DNA of 10,263 bases from assembly GCA_016789785.1 (NCBI GenBank), contig JAEUQE010000277.1, positions 1 through 10,263 of the forward strand, read 5' to 3'. Shown here in pieces: positions 1 to 7,424 of this stretch (within the stretch, counting starts at the first letter, position 1; the number at the start of each line of letters is the position of its first letter). The notes below the pieces were generated by a model. The model worked only from the letters and a program-made list of their open reading frames with translations. It made no database searches and was not told the origin of the DNA. Source of the DNA: Bryobacterales bacterium (GTDB taxonomy: Bacteria; Acidobacteriota; Terriglobia; Bryobacterales; Bryobacteraceae). The position numbers and the translations under genes are program-made.

Positions 1-1291
1 CCTGAATTGCGATCGGCGCGCGGACGTTGTCATAGAGACCGCCCACGGACCAGCGGTGATGCGGCTCGCTCATCGCGTAGGTCACCCCCGCCGTGCAATC
101 CACAAATGCGTTGGGCCCGCAGATGCGCGCACCGACGACGAAGTCGTGCCGGCCGCTGTCGGAGTCGCACCGCTCAATCAAACATAACTGGCCTTCCACG
201 TTGTAGGAGTAGCGGCGGCTTCCGGTAATTTCGGAAACCATGTCGCGGTTGTCGCAGTCGCGCACGGTGACCCATCGGGCCCGGCCGATATCGACACACG
301 CGAAGCCGAAGTGCCGCGAATCGATTTCGCGAACCCACACGTTGTTCGCGTTTTCGATGCCGATGAAGGACCATGCATGGCGCTCGTCGGCGAAGTAGCG
401 TGTGCCGCGAAGCTCGCGCTGCACGGAAGGATCGAACTCGGAGACTCCGCTCATGTGTTCGATGCCCACGTTCCAGATGCGCGTCGATTCGTCGTACTTG
501 CGAATCTCGCCGCCGCCCCATCGCTGCTCGATCGCGCAGGTGATGGGCGCATCCAGCGTGACGCGGCCATCTTCCACCGCCACCACGTGACGCTCGAAGT
601 CGAGGTTGAACGGAGTCCATTGCACGGTGTTGCCTGGATCGTCGGGCCTGGGCGTAATACGATCCATTGCGATCGCGCTGATCCATGCCGCATTGCTGAT
701 GCGGCGCACGATCACCGTGTCACCGGGCCGCAGCGTACCCACGGATGCAACCGGGATGGCGGTCTCACCGACAGGAACATACTCCGCTGTGATGCGTCCT
801 TCCACTGCCAGAACGCGGCCGGAGGAAGTGCCGCGAATCTCGATCAGAGTGCGCTGCTGCCTGCCTGTTGCGTAGAGTACGGTGCCATCGGTACCGCGGC
901 CTTCGCCACGCAGCACCACGCCCGTTGCGGCAATCCGCAGCACGCCGCCGATTTCGTAGCGTCCACGGGTGAGAAGTACGGCGCCACGGAATCCGGCTTC
1001 ATCCAACTCCATGCCCGATACGGCATCAATTGCCGCCTGGATCCGCGCGGTTGCGTCGCCGGTTGTGGGCAGTACGGTCGCTTTCACCGCCACCTCGGGA
1101 ATCGGCGCGCCGCCACCCAGATAGCCGCAAGCGGAGAAGTCCGGGATGCGATTGCCCAATTCATCGCGCCTGTATTGAAGCCGGCCGTCAGTGCCTGGAT
1201 ACACCAACGAACTCAGAGGCCTTTCCTGCGCGGACAGCAGTGTTGCGAGTGCGGAAGCACCAGCGCGAAAGCAGTGTCTGCGAGTGATCAT
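1..1291 (-). CDS. Secreted right-handed parallel beta-helix protein, 3' part cut off by the window edge
   Basis: The minus-strand frame is open from the ATG at 1291-1289 to the window edge, giving 430 residues and no stop. GGGAG lies about 9 bases before the ATG. Residues 1-22 look like a signal peptide with twin arginines (MITRRHCF...) and likely cleavage near LLSAQ. Residues 49-66 carry IPDFSACGYLGGGAPIPEV, followed near 72-95 by a TGDATARIQAAIDAV segment, as at the start of many pectate-lyase-3-like beta-helix proteins. From about 310 onward short strand repeats appear, such as NNVWVREIDS, RWVTVRDCDN and QLCLIERCDS, which fit stacked helix coils. A GPNAFVDCTA and HHRWSVGGLYDN block lies at 392-422. 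These proteins usually bind or cleave polysaccharide outside the cytoplasm, but substrate and catalytic residues cannot be assigned. It is divergent from the permease gene. The coding assignment is firm; the enzymatic role is not. Confidence 0.88.
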   Translation of the reverse strand, partial: MITRRHCFRAGASALATLLSAQERPLSSLVYPGTDGRLQYRRDELGNRIPDFSACGYLGGGAPIPEVAVKATVLPTTGDATARIQAAIDAVSGMELDEAGFRGAVLLTRGRYEIGGVLRIAATGVVLRGEGRGTDGTVLYATGRQQRTLIEIRGTSSGRVLAVEGRITAEYVPVGETAIPVASVGTLRPGDTVIVRRISNAAWISAIAMDRITPRPDDPGNTVQWTPFNLDFERHVVAVEDGRVTLDAPITCAIEQRWGGGEIRKYDESTRIWNVGIEHMSGVSEFDPSVQRELRGTRYFADERHAWSFIGIENANNVWVREIDSRHFGFACVDIGRARWVTVRDCDNRDMVSEITGSRRYSYNVEGQLCLIERCDSDSGRHDFVVGARICGPNAFVDCTAGVTYAMSEPHHRWSVGGLYDNVRAPIAIQ

Positions 1292-1490
1292 TCGATTTCG
1301 CTCCCACGGCCGACAGCTACCACGAAAGAGGACCGGCACTGAAGCAACGGTCCCCTTCCGTTCTCATTTGAGGTCTTGTGCTTCATCATATCGCTGGCGG
1401 GATGGTTCAAGGGCGTCCCGAATACGGACACCCCGTTCCAGGCCCGGTCACACGGAGTCTCTTCCGGCAATGTGATTTGAGCGAGATGGC
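1292..1490. other. Divergent intergenic spacer
   Basis: This 199-base spacer separates the minus-strand beta-helix gene from the plus-strand permease gene, so both promoters should lie here. I see a short inverted repeat at 1346-1362 (AACGG, 7-base loop, CCGTT). No convincing -35/-10 pair is visible in either direction. Confidence 0.4.
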
Positions 1491-3905
1491 GTGGCAACCT
1501 TCGTGCCTCCTGCTCATCCCATGCAGTCTTCCCTCTGGCAGTTGCCACGCAGACGGCCCTCGCTGTATCTGTTGCTCGTTGCGACCCTCGCAGCGGCGAT
1601 CGGCTTACCGACAGCGGCCTTCAGTGTTCTTTACGGCGTGCTCTACGATCCGCTTCCGTATCCTGCATCCGAGCGGCTGGTGATGCTCTGGACGCAGTGG
1701 GAGAAGCTGATGCCCGGCAACCTGCTGGTGGGTGCGGCGAACATGCGCGATTGGAAAGCGCAATCGCAGCTCTTCGAAGACATGGCCGTGGTCCGCCATA
1801 TCGCGAACTACAGTCTCACGGGCGAAGGAACGCCGGAGCGTCTCATTGGTGCGCGCGCCACGGGTAATCTGTTTCGCATCCTGGGCGTCGCGCCGATTCT
1901 CGGAACCACGTTCACCGAGGAGCACAACGAGGAAGCCAAGGCATACGTGGTGGTGTTGAGCGAGCGCTTGTGGAAACGCCGCTTTGGCGCTGATCCCAAC
2001 ATTGTTGGCCGCAAGGTGCAGTTGAATGGGTTCGGCTATACGGTCCTCGGTGTCATGCCGGAGCACTTTCGTTTTCCGAACGGCGAATTCGAACTCTGGG
2101 CGCCGGCGGTCTTTCGCAAAGAGGAGTTCGAGCAGCGTCTTGGCCTCGACTATCTCGGCGTGGGGCGCCTGCGCGCGGGTGTTGCACGCGAGGCCGCTCA
2201 ATCGGAGTTGAATGCGATCTCCGCGCGGTTGGAGCAGCAGTATGCCATCAATCAGGGCATGCGCGCCGCCATCACGCCGATGCTGACGGAAGAGACCCAG
2301 GCAGCACGGCCCGTGATGTGGCTTGTGTTCGGGGCAGCGGGTTTGTTGATGTTGCTCGGGTGTGCGAATATCGCGAACCTGATGCTGGCTCGCGGCAGTG
2401 CGCGACAACGTGAGCTTTCGATTCGCGCTGCCTTGGGCGCGAGTACCGGCCGCATCGCATGGGACCTGTGCCTGGAGTTGGCGCCGGTGCTGTTCGCCGC
2501 CGTGGGCGCCGGAGTTCTGCTGGCAGGCTGGATGATCGAGTTCGCGGTACCGATGCTGCCGGCGGGCACTCCGCGCATGGAGAACGTGAAGTTACATCCA
2601 GCAGTGCTTCTGTTTGCGGTGCTCTCGGCCTGTGTGGTCGCAGTGTTGACAGCGCTGCTTCCCGCGATTCACGCATCGTCGCGGTATGGCAGGACATCGG
2701 TGAACACGCGGTCCACCACTGCCGATCGATCCACATTGCGGCTGCGCGATCTGCTGGTAGTGGGACAACTCGCACTTGCGACGCTGCTGCTGCTCGGTGC
2801 GGGGCTGCTTGGGCGGTCGATGATGAAACTGCGCGATGTGAATCCAGGCTTCCGTGCGGAAAGCGCGTTGAGCTTGCAGATGGCCATCGCGCGTGGGCGC
2901 TACCCGAAGGATGAACAGATCGCGCAGGTGTGTGATCGCTTCGTCGATAGTGTGAGGAAGGTGCCCGGTGTGAAGAGCGCGGGAATGGTGAACCGGCTTC
3001 CGATGAGCGGTATTCAGCAGCTTGGCGTGATGGAAGTGGACAACGGCGGCTCGGAACCTGCGAAGGTCGGCAGCGTGGATTGGCGAAGCGCAACGCCTGG
3101 GTATTTCGAAGCGGCGGGAATTCCCTTGCTGCGTGGGCGCATCTTCCAACAGAGCGACGCGTCGCGAACCACGCAGGTGGGCCTGATCGATCAACAGATC
3201 GCGGACCGTTTCTTTGCGAGACAGGACCCGGTGGGGAAGCGAATGCGGATCGGCCCGGGCGCGCCCTGGATCGAGATTGTGGGAGTGGTGGGACACATTC
3301 GCAATGAGTCGCTCGATCAGGACCGGCGGCCTCAAGTGTACTGGCTATCGCAACAGCGTCCGCAGGATCGCATGGCGATGATCGTTCGTGTGTCCGGGAA
3401 GCCGGAAGACTTCGTGCACGCAGTGTCCAACGCCATTCATGCGGTGGAGCCGGATCAGGCGTTGTATGACGTGCGGCCGATGGAGCAAGTTGTCGAGCGC
3501 ACTCTCGGTGCGCGCAAACTGGCGTCGATCCTGCTCGCCGGCTTCGCTGGAACGGCGATTCTTCTCGCAGCGGTGGGTCTCTATGGCGTGATCTCGTTTC
3601 TGGTGGGACAGCGTAGCCGCGAATTCGGGATCCGTATGGCGCTGGGTGCGCAGCGTTCCGCGATTCTATCGGGGGTGTTGGCACGCTCGCTGTCGCTTGC
3701 AGCGATTGGTATCGCGGCGGGTGTGGCGATTGCCGCCGGCGCGGTTCGTACGATTGTGACGCTGCTTTACGGAGTGCAACCTTTCGATGCGGCTACGGGA
3801 ATCGTGTCGGTGGCGGTGCTTATTTCGATTGTCACCTTTGCGGCCTGGGCTCCGGCGTGGCGCGCATCAAGGATCGACCCCGCCAGATCGCTGCGGCAGG
3901 ACTGA
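1491..3905 (+). CDS. ABC transporter permease, duplicated FtsX/MacB type (ADOP-like)
   Basis: The protein has 804 residues and two copies of the MacB-periplasmic plus FtsX unit, the layout of the acidobacterial duplicated orphan permeases. A first membrane segment lies at about 25-48, followed by DPLPYPASERLVMLW, a hallmark of the family. A periplasmic domain follows, then the first FtsX helices (about 273-400) with the cytoplasmic motif RQRELSIRAALGA at 305-317. A membrane segment near 425-440 precedes the second periplasmic domain. The last FtsX domain has the matching motif QRSREFGIRMALGA near 707-720, and the protein ends in RASRIDPARSLRQD. Relatives move macrolides, lipoproteins or peptides, or transmit force across the membrane; the substrate here is unknown. 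No ATPase gene is in the window. The start is uncertain: GTG at 1491 follows an in-frame stop at 1473, and ATG at 1521 is the alternative. Neither has a clear ribosome binding site. Confidence 0.92.
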   Translation: MATFVPPAHPMQSSLWQLPRRRPSLYLLLVATLAAAIGLPTAAFSVLYGVLYDPLPYPASERLVMLWTQWEKLMPGNLLVGAANMRDWKAQSQLFEDMAVVRHIANYSLTGEGTPERLIGARATGNLFRILGVAPILGTTFTEEHNEEAKAYVVVLSERLWKRRFGADPNIVGRKVQLNGFGYTVLGVMPEHFRFPNGEFELWAPAVFRKEEFEQRLGLDYLGVGRLRAGVAREAAQSELNAISARLEQQYAINQGMRAAITPMLTEETQAARPVMWLVFGAAGLLMLLGCANIANLMLARGSARQRELSIRAALGASTGRIAWDLCLELAPVLFAAVGAGVLLAGWMIEFAVPMLPAGTPRMENVKLHPAVLLFAVLSACVVAVLTALLPAIHASSRYGRTSVNTRSTTADRSTLRLRDLLVVGQLALATLLLLGAGLLGRSMMKLRDVNPGFRAESALSLQMAIARGRYPKDEQIAQVCDRFVDSVRKVPGVKSAGMVNRLPMSGIQQLGVMEVDNGGSEPAKVGSVDWRSATPGYFEAAGIPLLRGRIFQQSDASRTTQVGLIDQQIADRFFARQDPVGKRMRIGPGAPWIEIVGVVGHIRNESLDQDRRPQVYWLSQQRPQDRMAMIVRVSGKPEDFVHAVSNAIHAVEPDQALYDVRPMEQVVERTLGARKLASILLAGFAGTAILLAAVGLYGVISFLVGQRSREFGIRMALGAQRSAILSGVLARSLSLAAIGIAAGVAIAAGAVRTIVTLLYGVQPFDAATGIVSVAVLISIVTFAAWAPAWRASRIDPARSLRQD

Positions 3906-3994
3906 GCAGCATGAAGGTGGAGATCCTCAAGCGGCCTGATGGGACCGGTCTGCTGGGTTCGGAATTGTGCTGGCCGCCTGCGGCCGCATCACGA

Positions 3995-4000
3995 TAGAAT
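3995..4000 (+). promoter_or_regulatory. Possible -10 element before the EEP hydrolase gene
   Basis: TAGAAT lies 12 bases before the ATG at 4013, so a transcript starting about 7 bases downstream would have almost no leader. There is also no Shine-Dalgarno sequence before this ATG, which would fit a near-leaderless mRNA. No -35 box is found at normal spacing (TTGTGC at 3965 is too far), so this is weak. Confidence 0.22.
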
Positions 4001-4012
4001 CGGCTTGTTCCT

Positions 4013-4795
4013 ATGAAGACTGCGATCTTGCTGATGCTGGCCACCTTTCCTTTGCTCGCGCAGAATGCGCAAGTGATTCGCGTGCTGAGCTACAACATTC
4101 ACCACGGCGAAGGTTCCGATGCGAAGATCGATCTGGACCGGATCGCAAAGGTGATTCTGTCCGCCGAGCCTGATCTGGTCGCGGTGCAGGAAGTGGATGT
4201 TCGCACCACTCGGGTGGCTGGCGTTGATCAGGCGCATGAACTGGCGAAGCTCACGGGCATGCATGTCATCTTCGGGCGTACCATTCCGTATCGCACGGGC
4301 TGGTATGGGAACGCGCTGCTGTCCAAGTGGCCGGTGAATCACTACGTGAATCACGAGATGCCATTCACACCGGGCCGTGAGAGGCGCGGCGTGATTGAGG
4401 CGCTGATGCTGCCGCCGCCGAACACAACGGGCGGATCGCAGTACCACATGCTTGCCACGCATCTCGACACGGGGGAAGCAGACCGTCTGCTCGCTGCGCG
4501 GCGGCTGCGTGAGTTAGTGGCCGAGCGCCCCGAGGGTTGGCCCATGATCATTGCGGGAGACATGAATGCGGTGCTGGGGTCCGCGACGATGCGCCTGCTG
4601 GGTGAGGATTGGACGCCAGCGCAGGGCGATGGACCTTTGTTCACGATTCCCGTGGAAAACCCCACGCGGCAAATTGACTTCGTGATGTTCCGGCCGGCCT
4701 CGCGATGGAAGGTGTTGGAGGCTCGTGTGCTGCCGGAAGCGGTGGCCTCCGATCACCGGCCGATTCTCGCGGTGTTGGAACTGATGCCTGAGTAA
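4013..4795 (+). CDS. Secreted endonuclease/exonuclease/phosphatase (EEP) family hydrolase
   Basis: The 260-residue protein is a metal-dependent hydrolase of the DNase I/EEP fold, whose members cleave phosphodiesters in nucleic acids, sphingomyelin or inositol phosphates. All core motifs are visible: SYNIHHGEG with Asn28, LVAVQEVD with the metal ligand Glu60, GNALLSKWP, ATHLD with His150, IAGDMNA with Asp183 and Asn185, IDFVM with Asp222, and the terminal SDHRP with Asp247 and His248. The enzyme should therefore be active. Residues 1-16 (MKTAILLMLATFPLLA) look like a signal peptide, so it probably acts in the periplasm or outside the cell. Length is normal for a single-domain member. It lies 107 bases after the permease and 133 bases before the DUF1080 gene, so it may have its own promoter. 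The fold is certain; the substrate cannot be told from sequence. Confidence 0.93.
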   Translation: MKTAILLMLATFPLLAQNAQVIRVLSYNIHHGEGSDAKIDLDRIAKVILSAEPDLVAVQEVDVRTTRVAGVDQAHELAKLTGMHVIFGRTIPYRTGWYGNALLSKWPVNHYVNHEMPFTPGRERRGVIEALMLPPPNTTGGSQYHMLATHLDTGEADRLLAARRLRELVAERPEGWPMIIAGDMNAVLGSATMRLLGEDWTPAQGDGPLFTIPVENPTRQIDFVMFRPASRWKVLEARVLPEAVASDHRPILAVLELMPE

Positions 4796-4928
4796 TTGCG
4801 CACCCCTCTCGCGGTGGTGCACCCCGCGCTACGGAAGTCCGGTCACCGATGGCGGCAGCCAGCCGCGTTATGATGGCAGTTCCTGAACATCGCTGGCCTC
4901 GCACGGGCACAGCGGAATGAGGTGCTCA

Positions 4929-5630
4929 ATGAACCGAAGGCAATGGATGATGCTCGCCGCGGCGGGCAGTCTGCATGCGCAGGAGTGGAAGCGCGCATTT
5001 CTGGATGGCACAGGCCCGGGCTGGCGCGACTTGAAGGAAGGTGACTTCGCGCCGGTGAATGGTGATCCCGATACGTGGGTGTGGAACGGCGACATTCTGC
5101 GCTGCAAGGGAACACCCATCGGCGTGATGCGCACCAAGGACAAGTTCACGAACTTCGAACTGGTACTCGAATGGAAGCATCTCAAGTCCGCGGGCAACTC
5201 CGGAGTGTTCGTGTGGGTGCCGGAAGAAGTGCTCGTGGGGCTGAAGCCCGATGCGCTGCCGAAGGGCGGCATCGAGGTGCAGGCGCTTGATCATGGCTAC
5301 ATCGAACTCTACATGAAGAAGGCCGGCAAGAAGCCCGACTTCTTCACCACCAATGGCGATATTTTCGCGGTCGGAACGTCGAGGTTGAAGCCATTCCCGC
5401 CACTCTCGCCCAATGGGTCGCGCAGCTTTCCGCGCAAGAACATGAGCAAGGGCATCAACGAGTGGAATCACTACTACGTGCGGGCGATTAACGGCGAAGT
5501 GCGGCTGTGGGTGAACGGCGAGGAAGTCTCCGGCGGCTCGGATGCGGACCCGCGTTCGGGATACCTTTGCCTGGAATCAGAAGGCAGCCCCATTGAGTTC
5601 CGCAACATCCGCGTGCGGGAACTGCCGTAG
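4929..5630 (+). CDS. DUF1080 (3-keto-disaccharide hydrolase) domain protein, exported
   Basis: The protein has 233 residues from the chosen ATG. Residues 1-17 (MNRRQWMMLAAAGSLHA) form a twin-arginine-like signal peptide. The rest is one DUF1080 domain with a concanavalin-like fold: WVWNGDILRCKG near 50-61, NFELVLEWKH near 75-84, GNSGVFVWV at 89-97, GGIEVQALDHGY at 113-124, WNHYYVRAINGEVRLWVNGE near 179-198, and a closing GYLCLESEGSPIEFRNIRVR. Characterised members hydrolyse 3-keto-glycosides or 3-keto-disaccharides; others may only bind sugar. Export suggests work on an external or periplasmic sugar compound. An ATG at 4917 in the same frame would add four residues (MRCS), but AGGTG at 4920-4924 favours 4929. 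Its stop is 6 bases before the next gene, so it probably shares a transcript with the kinase cassette although the functional link is unclear. Confidence 0.92.
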   Translation: MNRRQWMMLAAAGSLHAQEWKRAFLDGTGPGWRDLKEGDFAPVNGDPDTWVWNGDILRCKGTPIGVMRTKDKFTNFELVLEWKHLKSAGNSGVFVWVPEEVLVGLKPDALPKGGIEVQALDHGYIELYMKKAGKKPDFFTTNGDIFAVGTSRLKPFPPLSPNGSRSFPRKNMSKGINEWNHYYVRAINGEVRLWVNGEEVSGGSDADPRSGYLCLESEGSPIEFRNIRVRELP

Positions 5631-5636
5631 ATCGCG

Positions 5637-6698
5637 ATGCCTTCCCCTGATTCCGACACAGCGCCGATTCGTGCCGGCGAGGAACTCGATGCCGCTACTT
5701 TGACGGCTTACCTCCGGGGCCGGCTGGACGGCGTGGAGAACGGCATTGAGATCGAGCAGTTTCCGGGCGGCCATTCCAACCTGACCTATTTGCTGAGGGC
5801 CGGTGGAGCGGAGTACGTGCTGCGGCGCGCGCCGCTCGGTCCGGTGGCGCCGAAGGCTCATGATATGGCGCGCGAGTTCAACGTGCTACGTGCGATTCAT
5901 CCGCACTTCGCCGCGGCTCCGAAACCGTATCTGCTGTGTGAAGACTCAAACGTCATCGGAGCGGTGTTCTATTTGATGGAGCGGCGGCGGGGCGTGGTGC
6001 TTCGGAGTGAGATCGTGCCCGAATTCGCAGCCATTGCGGATCATCCGCGGCAGTTGAGCAGAGGGTTCGTGAATTGCCTGATCCAACTGCATTCCGTGGA
6101 TGTGGAAGCGCACGGGCTTACCGCGCTTGGCAAGCCGCAGGGATTCGTGGAACGGCAGGTGCGCGGATGGGCAGACCGCTGGCATCGCGCGCGCACCGAA
6201 GACAAGCCGGAGATGGATCATGTGGTGCGTTATCTGCAAACGCACATTCCTCCGGATGGGCCGCCAACATTGGTCCACAACGATTTCAAGCTCGACAATC
6301 TGATGTACGCCGCCCACGATCCAAGCCATGTGGAAGCGGTGCTCGATTGGGAGATGGCCACGGTTGGCGATCCGATGGTGGATCTTGGATTGACGCTGTG
6401 TTACTGGGATCCGCCGGATGCCGATGTTCGCGAAGGTCCAGTGCCGTGCCTGACGAGAGGTCCGGGGTGGTTCACTCGTGATGATCTCATTCACGAATAT
6501 TCCTTGCGCACCGGGCGTGACCTGGCTTCGTTGCCGTTTCACGAGATCCTCGGCATCTTCAAACTCGCCGTCATCATTCAACAGATTTACTACCGCTGGT
6601 TCAACGGCCAGACCCGCGATGAGCGCTTCGCACGCTTCCATCTTCGTGTCGATTCGCTGATACGTGGCGCCTATGAACGGGTTCGGCAACTCACATGA
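5637..6698 (+). CDS. APH-fold phosphotransferase, ACAD10/11 kinase-domain type
   Basis: The 353-residue protein has the aminoglycoside-phosphotransferase/choline-kinase fold. Visible parts are the nucleotide loop FPGGHSNLTYLL (42-53), the strand VLRR (61-64), Glu80 in the following helix, the catalytic loop LVHNDFKLDN (212-221) with Asp216 and Asn221, and the metal-binding LDWEMATVGDPMVDLG with Asp237. All kinase residues are present. The whole layout matches the N-terminal domain of ACAD11 and bacterial relatives, which phosphorylate 4-hydroxyacyl-CoAs with ATP rather than antibiotics. No signal peptide or membrane segment is seen, so it is cytoplasmic. The start has no Shine-Dalgarno; it sits 6 bases after the DUF1080 stop, and its own stop overlaps the next start in ATGA, pointing to translational coupling. 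The acyl-CoA kinase role rests on family and on the dehydrogenase gene downstream. Confidence 0.92.
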   Translation: MPSPDSDTAPIRAGEELDAATLTAYLRGRLDGVENGIEIEQFPGGHSNLTYLLRAGGAEYVLRRAPLGPVAPKAHDMAREFNVLRAIHPHFAAAPKPYLLCEDSNVIGAVFYLMERRRGVVLRSEIVPEFAAIADHPRQLSRGFVNCLIQLHSVDVEAHGLTALGKPQGFVERQVRGWADRWHRARTEDKPEMDHVVRYLQTHIPPDGPPTLVHNDFKLDNLMYAAHDPSHVEAVLDWEMATVGDPMVDLGLTLCYWDPPDADVREGPVPCLTRGPGWFTRDDLIHEYSLRTGRDLASLPFHEILGIFKLAVIIQQIYYRWFNGQTRDERFARFHLRVDSLIRGAYERVRQLT

Positions 6699-7411
6699 GC
6701 ACTCTTTATCTTTTTCGTCATGGCCAGGCAGGCACGCGCGATCATTACGATAAGCTCTCGGAGACGGGCTTGCTCCAGTCGCGTTTACTCGGCGAACAGT
6801 TGGCGGGGGACAGCGTCCGGATCGATTTCTTCTACACGGGCGAGTTGAGGCGGCAGCAGGAAACCGCGCGTCAGATTGTGGATGCCTACCGGCGTGCGGG
6901 CGCCGATGTGCCGGAACCAACGGTGGATCCGCATTGGAACGAGTTCGATCTCGATGGTGTGTATCAGGGCATTGCGCCGCAGATGGCTCGCGACGATGAG
7001 ACGTTCCGGGCGCACTACGAAGAGCTTCAGCGCGAGGCCGCGTTGGCCGGGTCCGCGGTGCACCGGCGTTGGACGGCGAGCGATATCGCGGTGGTGCGCG
7101 CATGGATTGAAGGGCGCTATTCCTATGACGGCGAGTCGTGGAACGATTTCACCACGCGAGTACGCAACGCGCGGCGGAACATCCTGCGGCATGATGAGAA
7201 CGCGACGATCGCCGTGTCCACCTCCGCCACGCCGATCGGAATCTGGACAGGCCTTGCGATGGATCTGCATCCGCGGTACATCATGCGGACCGCAGGCGTT
7301 TTGCATAACTCGTCCTACAGCATGTTCCGTTTGCGGGATGGCGAGATCTCGCTCTTCAGCCTGAATAATATTCCACACTTGAAAGAGCCCGCTCTGCGGA
7401 CGTTCCGCTAA
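6695..7411 (+). CDS. Histidine phosphatase (phosphoglycerate-mutase-like) family protein, first copy
   Basis: The 238-residue cytoplasmic protein starts with the family signature [10 protein letters not shown], with Arg8 and the nucleophile His9. A second active-site arginine is at about 53 ([10 protein letters not shown]) and the conserved acid is Glu83 in HWNEFDLDG. The C-terminal catalytic motif, normally V(S/T)HG, reads VSTSATPIG, with Ser177 where the second histidine is expected. Either another residue stands in, or activity is reduced or changed. The gene overlaps the kinase stop in ATGA and ends 13 bases before the dehydrogenase start. Context suggests action on a phosphorylated intermediate or side product of the kinase/dehydrogenase pair, perhaps as a repair phosphatase; this is inference. 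It is a paralogue of the gene at 8630-9319, with which it shares the WNE(F/Y)D block. Confidence 0.9.
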   Translation: MSTLYLFRHGQAGTRDHYDKLSETGLLQSRLLGEQLAGDSVRIDFFYTGELRRQQETARQIVDAYRRAGADVPEPTVDPHWNEFDLDGVYQGIAPQMARDDETFRAHYEELQREAALAGSAVHRRWTASDIAVVRAWIEGRYSYDGESWNDFTTRVRNARRNILRHDENATIAVSTSATPIGIWTGLAMDLHPRYIMRTAGVLHNSSYSMFRLRDGEISLFSLNNIPHLKEPALRTFR

Positions 7412-7424
7412 AGGAGAATCCACG

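Noticed and set aside
311..1342. Plus-strand open frame of 343 codons
   Set aside because: It lies antisense to the beta-helix gene, has His/Ala/Arg-rich low-complexity composition and no recognisable motif, while the minus strand gives a signal peptide and clear repeats.
2272..3684. Minus-strand open frame of 470 codons inside the permease gene
   Set aside because: Its translation is Arg/Ser/Pro-rich noise typical of antisense frames in GC-rich genes; the plus strand encodes a full FtsX permease here.
3972..3985. GGCCG-CCTG-CGGCC hairpin as terminator of the permease gene
   Set aside because: The stem is only five pairs and no T-run follows; it lies within a GC-rich spacer where such palindromes are common.
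4800..4820. GCACC...GGTGC hairpin after the EEP hydrolase gene as a terminator
   Set aside because: Five pairs around an 11-base loop with no T-tract; too weak to call.
5637..6698. Aminoglycoside resistance kinase
   Set aside because: The fold is shared, but the sequence resembles the ACAD10/11 kinase branch and the gene is coupled to an acyl-CoA dehydrogenase, so a resistance role is not supported.
5946..7103. Minus-strand open frame of 385 codons
   Set aside because: It is antisense to the kinase and first phosphatase genes, both of which have complete catalytic motifs; no motif is seen in the minus-strand product.
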